A stretch of DNA of 35,913 nt, taken from Bradyrhizobium jicamae (GTDB lineage Bacteria > Pseudomonadota > Alphaproteobacteria > Rhizobiales > Xanthobacteraceae). Positions 1 to 7,797 of this stretch are shown here, one piece after another. The first letter of the stretch is position 1. Each line of letters starts with the position of its first letter. Position numbers and translations under genes: made by a program. The notes under the pieces are model-generated. The model was not told the DNA's origin and made no database searches. It saw only the letters and a program-made list of their open reading frames with translations. Location of the stretch: NCBI RefSeq assembly GCF_001440395.1, contig NZ_LLXZ01000057.1, positions 1-35,913 of the forward strand. Reading direction: 5' to 3'.

Positions 1-597
1 GAAAGCGTACGCAACGACGGCGAGGTGCTGCGGCTCGGTCGGCTGAAGCGGCGCACCCGGCCGCGCAAGGTGCTGCTCCTGATCGACGTCTCCGGTTCGA
101 TGAAGGGGCGCACCGACGACAACATGAAGCTTGCGCATGCCGTGGTGCATGCTGCCCCCAACGTCGAGGTATTCACCTTCGGCACCCGCCTCACCCGCGT
201 CAGCCGCGCGCTCCGTCTCAAGCGCCGCGAGCAGGCGCTGTCCGCCGCCGCAAATCTGGTCAGCGACTGGGATGGCGGCACCCGGATCGGCGACGCGCTG
301 CAGGCGTTCCTGGCGGTACCGCGGTTCGGCGGCTATGCGCGCGGCGCCGCCGTCGTCATCCTCTCAGACGGCCTTGAGCGTGGCGATCCATCTGCCCTGC
401 GCGACGCCGTCGCCAAATTGTCGCGGCGCGCCTGGCGGCTGAGCTGGCTGACGCCGCTCGCCACAGGCCCCGGCTTTCAGCCGCAGACCGAAGCGCTGAT
501 CGCGATCCGCCGTTTCGTGGATGATCTGGTCGACGGCGGATCGTCAGCCGCGATCGTTTCGCACGTTCTCTCGCTTGGACAAAGGAAGGCCGCGTGA
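1..597 (+). CDS. CoxE-like VWA domain protein (C-terminal part, 5' end outside window)
   Basis: The reading frame is open from the first base, so the N-terminus lies outside the window; about 198 codons remain. A von Willebrand A domain is visible. The MIDAS metal site is formed by DVSGSM (DxSxS), a GGTRIG threonine further on and the LSDG aspartate. This arrangement is typical of CoxE proteins, which work with the AAA+ ATPase CoxD in maturing molybdenum hydroxylases of the CO dehydrogenase/xanthine oxidase family. The stop codon overlaps the GTG start of the amidohydrolase by 4 bp, which implies translational coupling. I infer that genes for a molybdenum hydroxylase and its CoxD partner lie upstream, but none is visible here. 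The VWA fold is certain; the CoxE label is likely. Confidence 0.85.
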   Translation, partial: ESVRNDGEVLRLGRLKRRTRPRKVLLLIDVSGSMKGRTDDNMKLAHAVVHAAPNVEVFTFGTRLTRVSRALRLKRREQALSAAANLVSDWDGGTRIGDALQAFLAVPRFGGYARGAAVVILSDGLERGDPSALRDAVAKLSRRAWRLSWLTPLATGPGFQPQTEALIAIRRFVDDLVDGGSSAAIVSHVLSLGQRKAA

Positions 598-1484
598 CCG
601 AAATCGTCGATGCCCATCATCATATCTGGCGTCAGGCCGACCTGCCCTGGCTTGTTGGTCCGATGCAGCCACGCATCTTCGGCCCCTACGAGCCGATCCG
701 GCGCGACTATCCGATCCAGGAATATCTCGGCGATCTCGCAGGCTCCGGCGTCTCGCGCTCGGTCTATGTACAGACCAACTGGGCCAATGACCGCTTCGAG
801 GACGAAACCGCGTGGGTGCAGGAGACGGCGAAAGATCACGGCTGGCCCCACGCCATCGTCTCCTATGCCGATTTCGACGTCGATGACGTCCGCCCGCAAC
901 TCGACCGTCTGGCGCACTATCCGCTGGTGCGCGGCGTGCGCATGCAACTGCACTGGCACGACAACCCGCTCTATCGCTTTGCGGCCCGGCCCGATCTCTG
1001 CGCCGATCCCAAAATCCGCCGTAATGTCGCGCGGCTCGCCGACTATGGCTTCAGCTTCGACCTGCAGGTGTTCGCGCCGCAGATGGCGGATGCCGCCGGC
1101 CTTGCCGAGGCTTGCCCGGACGTGACCTTCATCCTGCAGCACGCCGGCATGCTGGAAGACCTTTCCGTGCAGGGCCGGTCTCTCTGGCGCAGCGGCATGG
1201 GCCGGCTCGCGGCCTGCCCCAACGTCGTCTCAAAACTGTCCGGCCTCGGCACCTTCATTCACCGCAACGATCCCGCGCATATCGCCTCCATTCTCACCGA
1301 TACCGTTACGATCTTCGGCGCCGACCGCTGCCTGTTCGGCTCCAACTTTCCGATCGAGAAACTCTGGACGACCTATCGGGAGTTGATCGATGCCTATCTC
1401 GTCGCCACAGCTTCGCTCGCCGCCGATCAGCGCGACGCCGTTCTGCGAAAGACTGCCTTGCGCGTCTACCGGCTCGATCGATGA
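594..1484 (+). CDS. Amidohydrolase family 2 (COG3618-type lactonase/hydrolase)
   Basis: This is a 296-residue TIM-barrel hydrolase of the amidohydrolase-2 group, which includes L-fuconolactonase and 2-pyrone-4,6-dicarboxylate lactonase. The N-terminal metal motif is VDAHHHIW, with H8 and H10 as HxH. H183 in LQHAG is a further candidate ligand. Near residue 251 the strand that usually reads GSDWP reads GSNFP, so the expected catalytic Asp is Asn. I recall the same change in a subfamily with SNFPVDK-type motifs, so it may be a subfamily trait rather than damage. The start is GTG at 594, preceded by AAGGAAGG and overlapping the VWA gene. It sits in an operon with two other hydrolases that could open lactone or cyclic intermediates. 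The substrate is unknown. Confidence 0.85.
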   Translation: MTEIVDAHHHIWRQADLPWLVGPMQPRIFGPYEPIRRDYPIQEYLGDLAGSGVSRSVYVQTNWANDRFEDETAWVQETAKDHGWPHAIVSYADFDVDDVRPQLDRLAHYPLVRGVRMQLHWHDNPLYRFAARPDLCADPKIRRNVARLADYGFSFDLQVFAPQMADAAGLAEACPDVTFILQHAGMLEDLSVQGRSLWRSGMGRLAACPNVVSKLSGLGTFIHRNDPAHIASILTDTVTIFGADRCLFGSNFPIEKLWTTYRELIDAYLVATASLAADQRDAVLRKTALRVYRLDR

Positions 1485-1519
1485 CGGCGCACCAATGAAA
1501 CGATTATGGGAGGGAACAG

Positions 1520-2368
1520 ATGCCGCTTGAGATCAAGATCCTCGATTATGGGGACATCGAACTGGAATCGAGCTTCCTCGTGCTCGGCCGCGATTGCGGA
1601 CGGACCCGCCGTGTCCTGACGCTCGGCTTCCTGATCGTCGGCGGTCCCTACCCTGTCGTGGTCGACACCGGCTACCGCTCCAACCAGATCATGGAAACGC
1701 TGGGCATGCGCGGGCTCCAGTTTCACGAGAACATGATCGAGAACCAGCTTGCGCGCCACGGCGTCCGCATGGGCGACGTCCGCTACGTCTGTCACACCCA
1801 CCTGCACATCGATCACGCCGGCAAGGACGATTTGTTTCCGATGAACACGACGGTCGTTCTCAACCGGAAGGAGCTGGAATATTCCGTCTCCGGCCTGATG
1901 CACCCGCAATATCCGGCGCCCGACATCAAGCACCTGATCGACCGCCTGCACACCAAAAGCGCGCTGCGCTTCCTCGATCTCGAAGTGACCGGTCCTATCG
2001 AATTGATGCCCGGCGTCTACTGCGACGCTGCCAATGCGCATACCGAGGGCTCGATGAACATCCACGTTCATACCGCCGACGGCATCGCCACCATCTGCGG
2101 CGACGTGATCTACGACTTCAACGACCAGATCGTCACCCCCTTCAACGAAATCCACGACGCCGAACCGCGCACCACAGGCAATCACGGCACCAGCAAGCGG
2201 GCGGAGAAGGCGGCCATCAAGAAGCTGTTGAGCAACTCGCGCTATCTGCTCCCGGTCCATGACCGCCCCGCCAAGATCGAAGGCGGCATGGTGGTCGGCC
2301 GCTTGCACGATCAGGTGCCTGGTCCTGTCGTGCAGAGCCTGCCGCAGCGCAACTGGTTTCCGGCCTGA
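1520..2368 (+). CDS. Metallo-beta-lactamase-fold hydrolase, N-acyl homoserine lactonase family
   Basis: The 282-residue protein has the metallo-beta-lactamase dinuclear zinc site. The HxHxDH motif is H94, H96, D98, H99 within HTHLHIDHAG. Later candidate ligands are H174, D195 in CGDVIYD and a His in PVHD near the C-terminus. The size and the THLHIDHAG context match the AttM/AiiA-like lactonase family. A strong GGGAGG lies a few bases before the ATG. Its place between an amidohydrolase and an SMP-30 lactonase makes a catabolic lactone or ester hydrolase as likely as quorum quenching, and the sequence does not decide. No signal peptide is visible, so it should be cytoplasmic. Confidence 0.88.
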   Translation: MPLEIKILDYGDIELESSFLVLGRDCGRTRRVLTLGFLIVGGPYPVVVDTGYRSNQIMETLGMRGLQFHENMIENQLARHGVRMGDVRYVCHTHLHIDHAGKDDLFPMNTTVVLNRKELEYSVSGLMHPQYPAPDIKHLIDRLHTKSALRFLDLEVTGPIELMPGVYCDAANAHTEGSMNIHVHTADGIATICGDVIYDFNDQIVTPFNEIHDAEPRTTGNHGTSKRAEKAAIKKLLSNSRYLLPVHDRPAKIEGGMVVGRLHDQVPGPVVQSLPQRNWFPA

Positions 2369-2390
2369 GCGCTGAGAGAAGGACGGACCG

Positions 2391-3968
2391 ATGACGCATG
2401 TCACGCTGCGCCCGGAGTTCGAGACCCTGATCGACCCCTATGCGCCGGTCGGCCAGGTCGGCACCGGCTTTGATTTTACGGAAGGGCCGATCTGGCATCC
2501 GACACATCATTATCTGCTGTTTTCGGATATGCCGGCCGATGTGCGACGGCGATGGGACGCCAAGCGCGGCGTCGTCGAGGTCAAGCGTCCCTCGAACAAA
2601 TGCAACGGCATGACCTATGACGCCGAGCTCAATCTGATCGTCTGCGAGCACGCCACCTCGTCCCTGATCCGCGAACGCCCTGACGGCAGGCGCGAGGTGA
2701 TCGCCTCGCATTTCGATAACCAGGAGCTGAACAGCCCGAACGACGTCTGCGTGCATTCGAGCGGCGCGATCTATTTCAGCGATCCCTGGTATGGCCGCAT
2801 GCCGGTCTACGGCGTCGAGCGGCCGCGCCAGCTCGGCTTCCAGGGCATTTTTCGCGTTCCGCCCGGCGGTGGCCCGCCAAAGCTCGTCGTCGACCGCCAT
2901 CTGTTCGACCAGCCGAACGGCCTCTGCTTCTCGCCCGACGAGCGCCTGCTGTACGTGAACGACACCGTGCAGGCGCTGATCCGCGTCTTCGACGTCGAGG
3001 CCGACGGCTCGCTGTCCAATGCGCGCGTCTTCGCCAGCGGCGTCCGTTCCGAGCTCGAACCGGGCCTGCCCGACGGCATGAAGTGCGATCAGCGCGGCAA
3101 TGTCTGGGTCACCGCGCCCGGCGGCGTCTGGGTCTATTCGCCATCAGGCGAATTGCTCGGCAAGGTGCGCGTGCCCGAACTCGTCGCCAATCTCGCCTGG
3201 GGCGGACCTGATTTTCGCACACTCTACCTGACCGCGACGCATTCGGTCTACGCCATCCCGGTCAAGGCCGGACCGCGGCATGAGCCTTATATGAGCGGCC
3301 GCGCTTCGACAGGTCCTGACACCGGATCCGCTGCGCCCGTGTCTCCTCAACTAGCTACCGGCGACATGCAGCTTGATCCGCGCCGCTGCGCGATGATCAT
3401 CCAGGATCTGCAGAATGACGTCATCATGGAAGGCGGGGCATTTGCGGATTCCGGCTCACCCGGCCACGCGCGCCAGCAGCGTGTGGTCGACAATGTCCGG
3501 CGCCTCGCGGAAGCCGCGCGGGCCCGTGGCGTTGTCATCATCCATGTTTGGTTCATCGTCGAGCCGGGCGCGCCCGGCGTCACGCTCAACGCTCCCTTGT
3601 TCGAAGGGCTCGTCGACAGCGGCGCGATGGTGCGCGGAAGCTGGGGCGCGGCTCCCGTTCCGGGGCTTGAGCCGCGGGCCGGCGATTTCGTCGTCGAGAA
3701 GATGCGGATGAGCGCCTGGGAAGGCACGCGGTTAGAGACCATCCTCAAGGCGACCGGCCGCGACATGATCATCAACACCGGCGCCTGGACCAATATGTCG
3801 ATCGAGCACACCGCCCGCACCGGCGCCGACAAGGGCTACTTCATGATCGTGCCCGAAGACTGCTGCTCGACGATGAACGCCGACTGGCATAACGCTTCCA
3901 TCAACTTCGCGATGCAGAACGTCGCCGTCGTCACCAACGCCGACGCGGTGATCAGGGGATTGGGATGA
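2391..3968 (+). CDS. Fusion: SMP-30/gluconolactonase-like domain plus isochorismatase-like domain with Ser at the catalytic Cys position
   Basis: The 525-residue protein joins two hydrolase domains. Residues about 1-300 form an SMP-30 beta-propeller; E31 (TEGPIW), N176 (QPNGL) and D228 (LPDGM) match the metal ligands of the family. Residues about 301-328 are a Pro/Gly/Ala/Ser-rich linker. Residues about 329-525 are isochorismatase-like, with D339 in IIQDLQND and K437 in VEKMRMSAW. Thirty-three residues after the Lys, where TNVCVE normally carries the nucleophilic Cys, the protein reads TNMSIE, so S470 replaces Cys (codon tcg at 3798-3800). The first domain probably hydrolyses a lactone. The second may use Ser, bind without catalysis, or do something else. 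It follows the lactonase gene by 22 bp, so it is co-transcribed. Confidence 0.88.
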   Translation: MTHVTLRPEFETLIDPYAPVGQVGTGFDFTEGPIWHPTHHYLLFSDMPADVRRRWDAKRGVVEVKRPSNKCNGMTYDAELNLIVCEHATSSLIRERPDGRREVIASHFDNQELNSPNDVCVHSSGAIYFSDPWYGRMPVYGVERPRQLGFQGIFRVPPGGGPPKLVVDRHLFDQPNGLCFSPDERLLYVNDTVQALIRVFDVEADGSLSNARVFASGVRSELEPGLPDGMKCDQRGNVWVTAPGGVWVYSPSGELLGKVRVPELVANLAWGGPDFRTLYLTATHSVYAIPVKAGPRHEPYMSGRASTGPDTGSAAPVSPQLATGDMQLDPRRCAMIIQDLQNDVIMEGGAFADSGSPGHARQQRVVDNVRRLAEAARARGVVIIHVWFIVEPGAPGVTLNAPLFEGLVDSGAMVRGSWGAAPVPGLEPRAGDFVVEKMRMSAWEGTRLETILKATGRDMIINTGAWTNMSIEHTARTGADKGYFMIVPEDCCSTMNADWHNASINFAMQNVAVVTNADAVIRGLG

Positions 3969-3981
3969 GCGGCGCCCGGCC

Positions 3982-4608
3982 ATGCCGAAACTCTTTCACC
4001 TGAGCTGCTCGCCGCGCGCGGACTCGGAATCCTCTGCCGGCGCACGCGTGTTCGTCGACCGTTTCCGGCAGGCGCGGCCGGACTGGGACATCGACGTGAT
4101 GAACCTGTGGCGGGACCACCTGCCGGAATTCGAGAACTATGTGCTGGAGGCCAAATATGCCCGCATCAACGGCCGGGCTTTCACCGACTCGCAGCGCGAC
4201 GCCTTTGCGGTCGCCGAGCGCATCGCGATCCGCTTCGCGCTCGCCGACCGCGTACTGATCTCGACGCCGATGTGGAATTTCGGCATCCCCTACAAACTGA
4301 AGCAGTGGATCGACGTGATCACGCAGCCCGGGCTGGCGTTCCGCTTCGATCCTGCGCAAGGCTATCTGCCCCTGTTCAAGGACCGGCCGACAGTTGTCAT
4401 CCTCGCCAGCGGCAGCGATTTCGTCACCGGGATGAATCGCGGCCGCATCGACATGGCCACCCCCTATCTGCGCGAGCTGCTGCGCTTCATCGGCGTCAGC
4501 GACGTGCGGTTCGTGCCGATCGGACCGACCACCGGGCCGGCGGAACCGATCCGCACCGCGCGTGAAGCCGCGCATCGCCGGCTGGCCGAGATGGCTGCGC
4601 GATTCTGA
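3982..4608 (+). CDS. FMN-dependent NADH:quinone/azo reductase (AzoR/AcpD-like flavodoxin fold)
   Basis: The 208-residue protein has the flavodoxin-like fold of the AzoR family. A phosphate-binding loop for FMN is at residues 8-17 (SCSPRADSES). The flavin-ring loop TPMWNFGIPYKLKQW is at about residues 95-109, followed by QPGLAF, both characteristic of AzoR. The family performs two-electron NAD(P)H reduction of quinones and azo compounds. It starts 13 bp after the SMP-30 fusion with no strong Shine-Dalgarno sequence, so translational coupling is likely. In this operon it may reduce a quinone-like intermediate or give protection during catabolism; that is inference. Confidence 0.87.
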   Translation: MPKLFHLSCSPRADSESSAGARVFVDRFRQARPDWDIDVMNLWRDHLPEFENYVLEAKYARINGRAFTDSQRDAFAVAERIAIRFALADRVLISTPMWNFGIPYKLKQWIDVITQPGLAFRFDPAQGYLPLFKDRPTVVILASGSDFVTGMNRGRIDMATPYLRELLRFIGVSDVRFVPIGPTTGPAEPIRTAREAAHRRLAEMAARF

Positions 4609-4693
4609 CGCGCGGGCTTGCCCAGAGCCTTGGCGGAACCGGAACATTTGCGGCAATATGGCGCTTGCTGGAGCGTGCCGAAGGAGATCCCCG

Positions 4694-5707
4694 TTGAAGT
4701 GCTATGAGCTGCAGGGACCGAACGGAATCGATGGACTTGCCCTCGTCGACAAGCCTGTGCCGGAGCCCGGCGAAGGCCAGGTGCTCGTCCGGCTCAAGGC
4801 GGCAACGCTGAACTATCGCGATCTTCTTACCGTCAAGGGCGGCTATGGCTCGCGCCAGAAATTTCCGCTTGTGCCGGTTTCGGACGGTGCGGGCGTGGTC
4901 GAACGGGTCGGCCCGGGCGTGCGGGAATTCGCAGCCGGCGATCGCGTCATCGGCAGCTTCTTCGAAAGCTGGCTCAGCGGTGAACCCAGCGCAGACAAGA
5001 TGAGTCGGGCTCTCGGTGGCTCGGTCGACGGCGTGTTGACGCAATATCGCATCTTTCCAAGACATGCGCTGGTCAGAACGCCGGAGCATCTCAGCGACAT
5101 CGAAGCCGCCGCGCTCCCCTGCGCCGGCGTCACGGCCTGGAGCGCGGTCGTCAAGTTCGGCGGCATCAGGCCCGGACAGATCGTTCTGACGCAAGGCACC
5201 GGCGGCGTTTCGCTCTTTGCCATTCAATTTGCCAAAATGTGCGGCGCGCGCGTCATCGCAACTTCCTCCAGCGACGCCAAGATCGAACGCGTCAAGCAGC
5301 TCGGCGCCGACTTCACCTTGAACTACAAGGCGACGCCCGACTGGGGAAAGAAGGCACGCGAATGGAGTGGCCAGGGCGTCGACCTCGTCGTCGAGGTCGG
5401 CGGGGTCGGCACGCTGAACGAGTCGATCCGGGCCGTCAGGATCGGCGGCACCATCGCCTTCATCGGCGTGCTCGCCGGCCCGCCGCCGTCAGATTCGCGC
5501 CTTCCCTTGATGGTGATGCAGCAGCAGCGGCTGCAGGGCGTCACTGTCGGATCGGTCGAGGATCTCCAGGCGATGGCGGAGGCAACAGCGGTTCACAAGA
5601 TGAAACCGGTGATCGACAGGACCTTTGCCTTCGACCAGGCGAAACAGGCATTTTCCCACATGGAGAGCGGCACGCATTTCGGCAAGGTGGCGATCGCGAT
5701 CGACTGA
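4694..5707 (+). CDS. Zinc-independent MDR family NAD(P)H oxidoreductase (quinone oxidoreductase-like)
   Basis: The protein has 337 residues when started at TTG 4694. I chose this start because AAGGAG (4681-4686) lies 7 bases upstream and the N-terminus MKCYELQGPNGID fits the family; longer starts would overlap azoR. The GroES-like domain has LNYRDLL at residues 39-45, where zinc enzymes carry a catalytic Cys; that Cys is absent and no structural zinc Cys cluster is seen. The Rossmann domain carries QGTGGVSLFAIQFAK at residues 167-181. Both features indicate the zinc-free quinone oxidoreductase/enoyl reductase branch of the MDR superfamily. It lies 85 bp after azoR on the same strand and is probably the last gene of the catabolic run. 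The substrate is unknown. Confidence 0.87.
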   Translation: MKCYELQGPNGIDGLALVDKPVPEPGEGQVLVRLKAATLNYRDLLTVKGGYGSRQKFPLVPVSDGAGVVERVGPGVREFAAGDRVIGSFFESWLSGEPSADKMSRALGGSVDGVLTQYRIFPRHALVRTPEHLSDIEAAALPCAGVTAWSAVVKFGGIRPGQIVLTQGTGGVSLFAIQFAKMCGARVIATSSSDAKIERVKQLGADFTLNYKATPDWGKKAREWSGQGVDLVVEVGGVGTLNESIRAVRIGGTIAFIGVLAGPPPSDSRLPLMVMQQQRLQGVTVGSVEDLQAMAEATAVHKMKPVIDRTFAFDQAKQAFSHMESGTHFGKVAIAID

Positions 5708-5952
5708 ACGCCGGGCCAAACCCCCGCGGCCGGTTCCCGCTGCAAAAATGCCGGGTTTTGAGCGCATCCAGATCGGCAGATACCGGAGCCAAACAACCCG
5801 CTGGCAACAGCCGGCAACAGCGCGGCGCCAGACACGCTTGCTGGTTGCAAGAATTGCCGCCGTCGCTATAAGGCTTCCGATCCGAGAAAATCACCTCGTC
5901 GAAAACGAGTGCCCGCCTGGCTCTCGCGCGTGCCGTCGAACGGAAATGAACG
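5708..5952. other. Intergenic region before the exporter operon
   Basis: This 245-bp gap has no convincing small gene. It holds a candidate sigma-70-like promoter (listed separately) near its 3' part. No strong terminator was seen after the MDR gene. Confidence 0.6.
5845..5872 (+). promoter_or_regulatory. Candidate promoter of the HlyD-ABC exporter operon
   Basis: TTGCAA at 5845-5850, a 16-bp spacer and TATAAG at 5867-5872 resemble a vegetative sigma-70 promoter. Transcription would start about 75 bp before the adaptor gene. It was found by eye only. Confidence 0.4.
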
Positions 5953-7068
5953 ATGAGCGAAGACAAGAGCAAATTGCTGCGGTCGCTGACCATTGATCGC
6001 ACCACTGACAAGGTGGCGCGATCGGGCCGGCGCTGGCTGCCGCTAGCGGCGGCTGCTGCCATTTGCGTCGTCGGATTTGCCGCCTTTGCCGCTTACGAAA
6101 TGCACCGGCAAGACGCGCCCAGGGAGACCGCACCGCAGCCCGCCGCGCAAAAGCAGACCTCGCAGGTTCAACCGCCGCCGGCGGCCACAACCGACAAACC
6201 GGCCGGCAGTCTGGCGGCCTCCGGCTATGTGGTGGCGCGGCGCAAGGCAACCGTGGCGGCCGAGATCACCGGCAAGGTGGTCGAGGTTTTCATCGACGAA
6301 GGCATGACAGTGACCGAGGGTCAGATCGTCGCGCGGCTCGACAGCGTGCTGGCCGAAAAGGACTACGAGCTGGCGCGCTCGCGTGTCGAGACCGCGGACG
6401 CTGCCGTCGCCGCGATCACGGCCGATCTGGAGGATGCGACCCGGATCATGACGCGCATACAGACACTCTCGCAAAAGAATTTTGCCACCGAGGCCGATCT
6501 AACCAAGGCCCAGGCCCGTGTCGGCGTGCTCAGCGCGCAATTGCGCCAGGCGCAGTCGCAATTCGAGACCGCCAAGATCGACGCCAAGCGGAGCGGCTCG
6601 GTGCTCGACAAGCACCAGATCCGCGCGCCCTTTGGCGGCGTCGTTGTCGATCGCAGCGCGCAGCCCGGCGAGATGATTTCGCCGATGTCGGTCGGCGGTT
6701 TTACGCGAACCGGCATCTGCACCATCGTCGACATGGATTCGATCGAGATCGAGGTCGACGTCAACGAGGCCTTCATCGGCCGCGTCACCCCCGGGGGCCC
6801 CGTGAACGCGGTGCTGGATGCCTATCCGGACTGGACCATTCCCGCTTCCGTGATCGCGATCGTACCGACCGCAAACCGCGAAAAGGCCACCGTGAAGGTT
6901 CGCATCCGCTTCGACAAGAAGGACCCGCGCATCCTGCCCGACATGGCGGTGAAGGTGAACTTTCTGCAAGCCAAGGGAAACAGCAAGGAAAACGGCAAGC
7001 AAAACGGCAAGGCCAACGACAAGGCAGGCGGCAAGGCCAACGGCGCCACCGAGGCCGCCGCGAACTAG
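5953..7068 (+). CDS. HlyD/MacA-family periplasmic adaptor subunit of an ABC exporter
   Basis: The 371-residue membrane fusion protein has these parts in order: a cytoplasmic N-terminus with R/K residues, one membrane anchor at about 28-49, a Pro/Ala/Gln-rich stretch at 50-85, the first half of a lipoyl domain at about 90-130, an alpha-helical hairpin at about 133-220, the second lipoyl half (HQIRAPFGGVV at 221-231) and a beta-barrel to about 338. The last 30 residues are a low-complexity Lys/Asn/Gly tail with repeated NGK. Such adaptors link an inner-membrane transporter to an outer-membrane channel. It starts an operon with an ATPase and two permeases. No TolC-like gene is present, so the outer-membrane partner must be encoded elsewhere. 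The cargo is unknown. Confidence 0.9.
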   Translation: MSEDKSKLLRSLTIDRTTDKVARSGRRWLPLAAAAAICVVGFAAFAAYEMHRQDAPRETAPQPAAQKQTSQVQPPPAATTDKPAGSLAASGYVVARRKATVAAEITGKVVEVFIDEGMTVTEGQIVARLDSVLAEKDYELARSRVETADAAVAAITADLEDATRIMTRIQTLSQKNFATEADLTKAQARVGVLSAQLRQAQSQFETAKIDAKRSGSVLDKHQIRAPFGGVVVDRSAQPGEMISPMSVGGFTRTGICTIVDMDSIEIEVDVNEAFIGRVTPGGPVNAVLDAYPDWTIPASVIAIVPTANREKATVKVRIRFDKKDPRILPDMAVKVNFLQAKGNSKENGKQNGKANDKAGGKANGATEAAAN

Positions 7069-7098
7069 CGCAGCCAGGAATTCCGACAGGAGAGAAAC

Positions 7099-7797
7099 GT
7101 GACAGCCGAACATCCGATGGTTCGCCTTACCGGCGTAGCCAAGCGCTTCACCAAGGGCAAGGAAACGATCTCGATTTTCGATCATCTCGATCTGGCGATT
7201 CCGCGCGGCGATTTCATCGCCGTCATGGGGCCGTCCGGTTCGGGCAAGACCACGCTGCTCAATCTGCTCGGGGGCATCGACCGCGCTGACGCGGGCGAGA
7301 TCTCGGTTGCGGACCACCGCATCGACGGCCTTTCCGAGGGCGAACTCGCGGCCTGGCGCGCCGCCAATATCGGATTCATCTTCCAGTTCTACAATCTGAT
7401 GCCGATGCTGACCGCAGCGCAAAACGTAGAGCTGCCGCTGCTGCTGACGAAATTGCGCAGCAAGGAGCGCGCGGAGCGTGTTCAAACCGCGCTCTCCGTG
7501 GTCGGGCTCGCCGATCGCACAAAACACCGCCCACGCGAAATGTCGGGCGGCCAGCAGCAGCGCGTGGCGATTGCGCGCGCCATCGTCTCGGACCCGAACC
7601 TGCTTCTGTGCGACGAGCCGACCGGCGACCTCGACCGTCAGTCCGCCGACGAAATCCTGTCGATCCTGCAACTGCTCAACGGCGAGCTTGGCAAGACCAT
7701 CGTCATGGTCACCCATGATCCTGCGGCGGCCAACTACGCCAAGCGCGTCCTGCATCTCGACAAGGGCCGCTTCGTCGAACGGGAGCTGGCTGCGTGA
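7099..7797 (+). CDS. ABC exporter ATP-binding protein (MacB/LolD-type)
   Basis: The 232-residue ATPase has every expected motif: Walker A GPSGSGKT at 44-51, Q-loop Q96 (FIFQFYNL), signature MSGGQQQR at 148-155, Walker [13 protein letters not shown] at 168-179 and switch H206 (VTHD). The FQFYNL and PTGDLD forms are typical of the MacB/LolD/FtsE branch, whose members pair with FtsX-like permeases. The start is GTG at 7099, with CAGGAGAG just upstream. The end overlaps the next permease start by 4 bp. It energises the exporter from the cytoplasmic face. Confidence 0.95.
   Translation: MTAEHPMVRLTGVAKRFTKGKETISIFDHLDLAIPRGDFIAVMGPSGSGKTTLLNLLGGIDRADAGEISVADHRIDGLSEGELAAWRAANIGFIFQFYNLMPMLTAAQNVELPLLLTKLRSKERAERVQTALSVVGLADRTKHRPREMSGGQQQRVAIARAIVSDPNLLLCDEPTGDLDRQSADEILSILQLLNGELGKTIVMVTHDPAAANYAKRVLHLDKGRFVERELAA

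Noticed and set aside
4562..4693. Upstream ATG start for the MDR oxidoreductase
   Set aside because: It would overlap the azoreductase gene by 47 bp. The TTG at 4694 has AAGGAG at the right distance and the normal family N-terminus.
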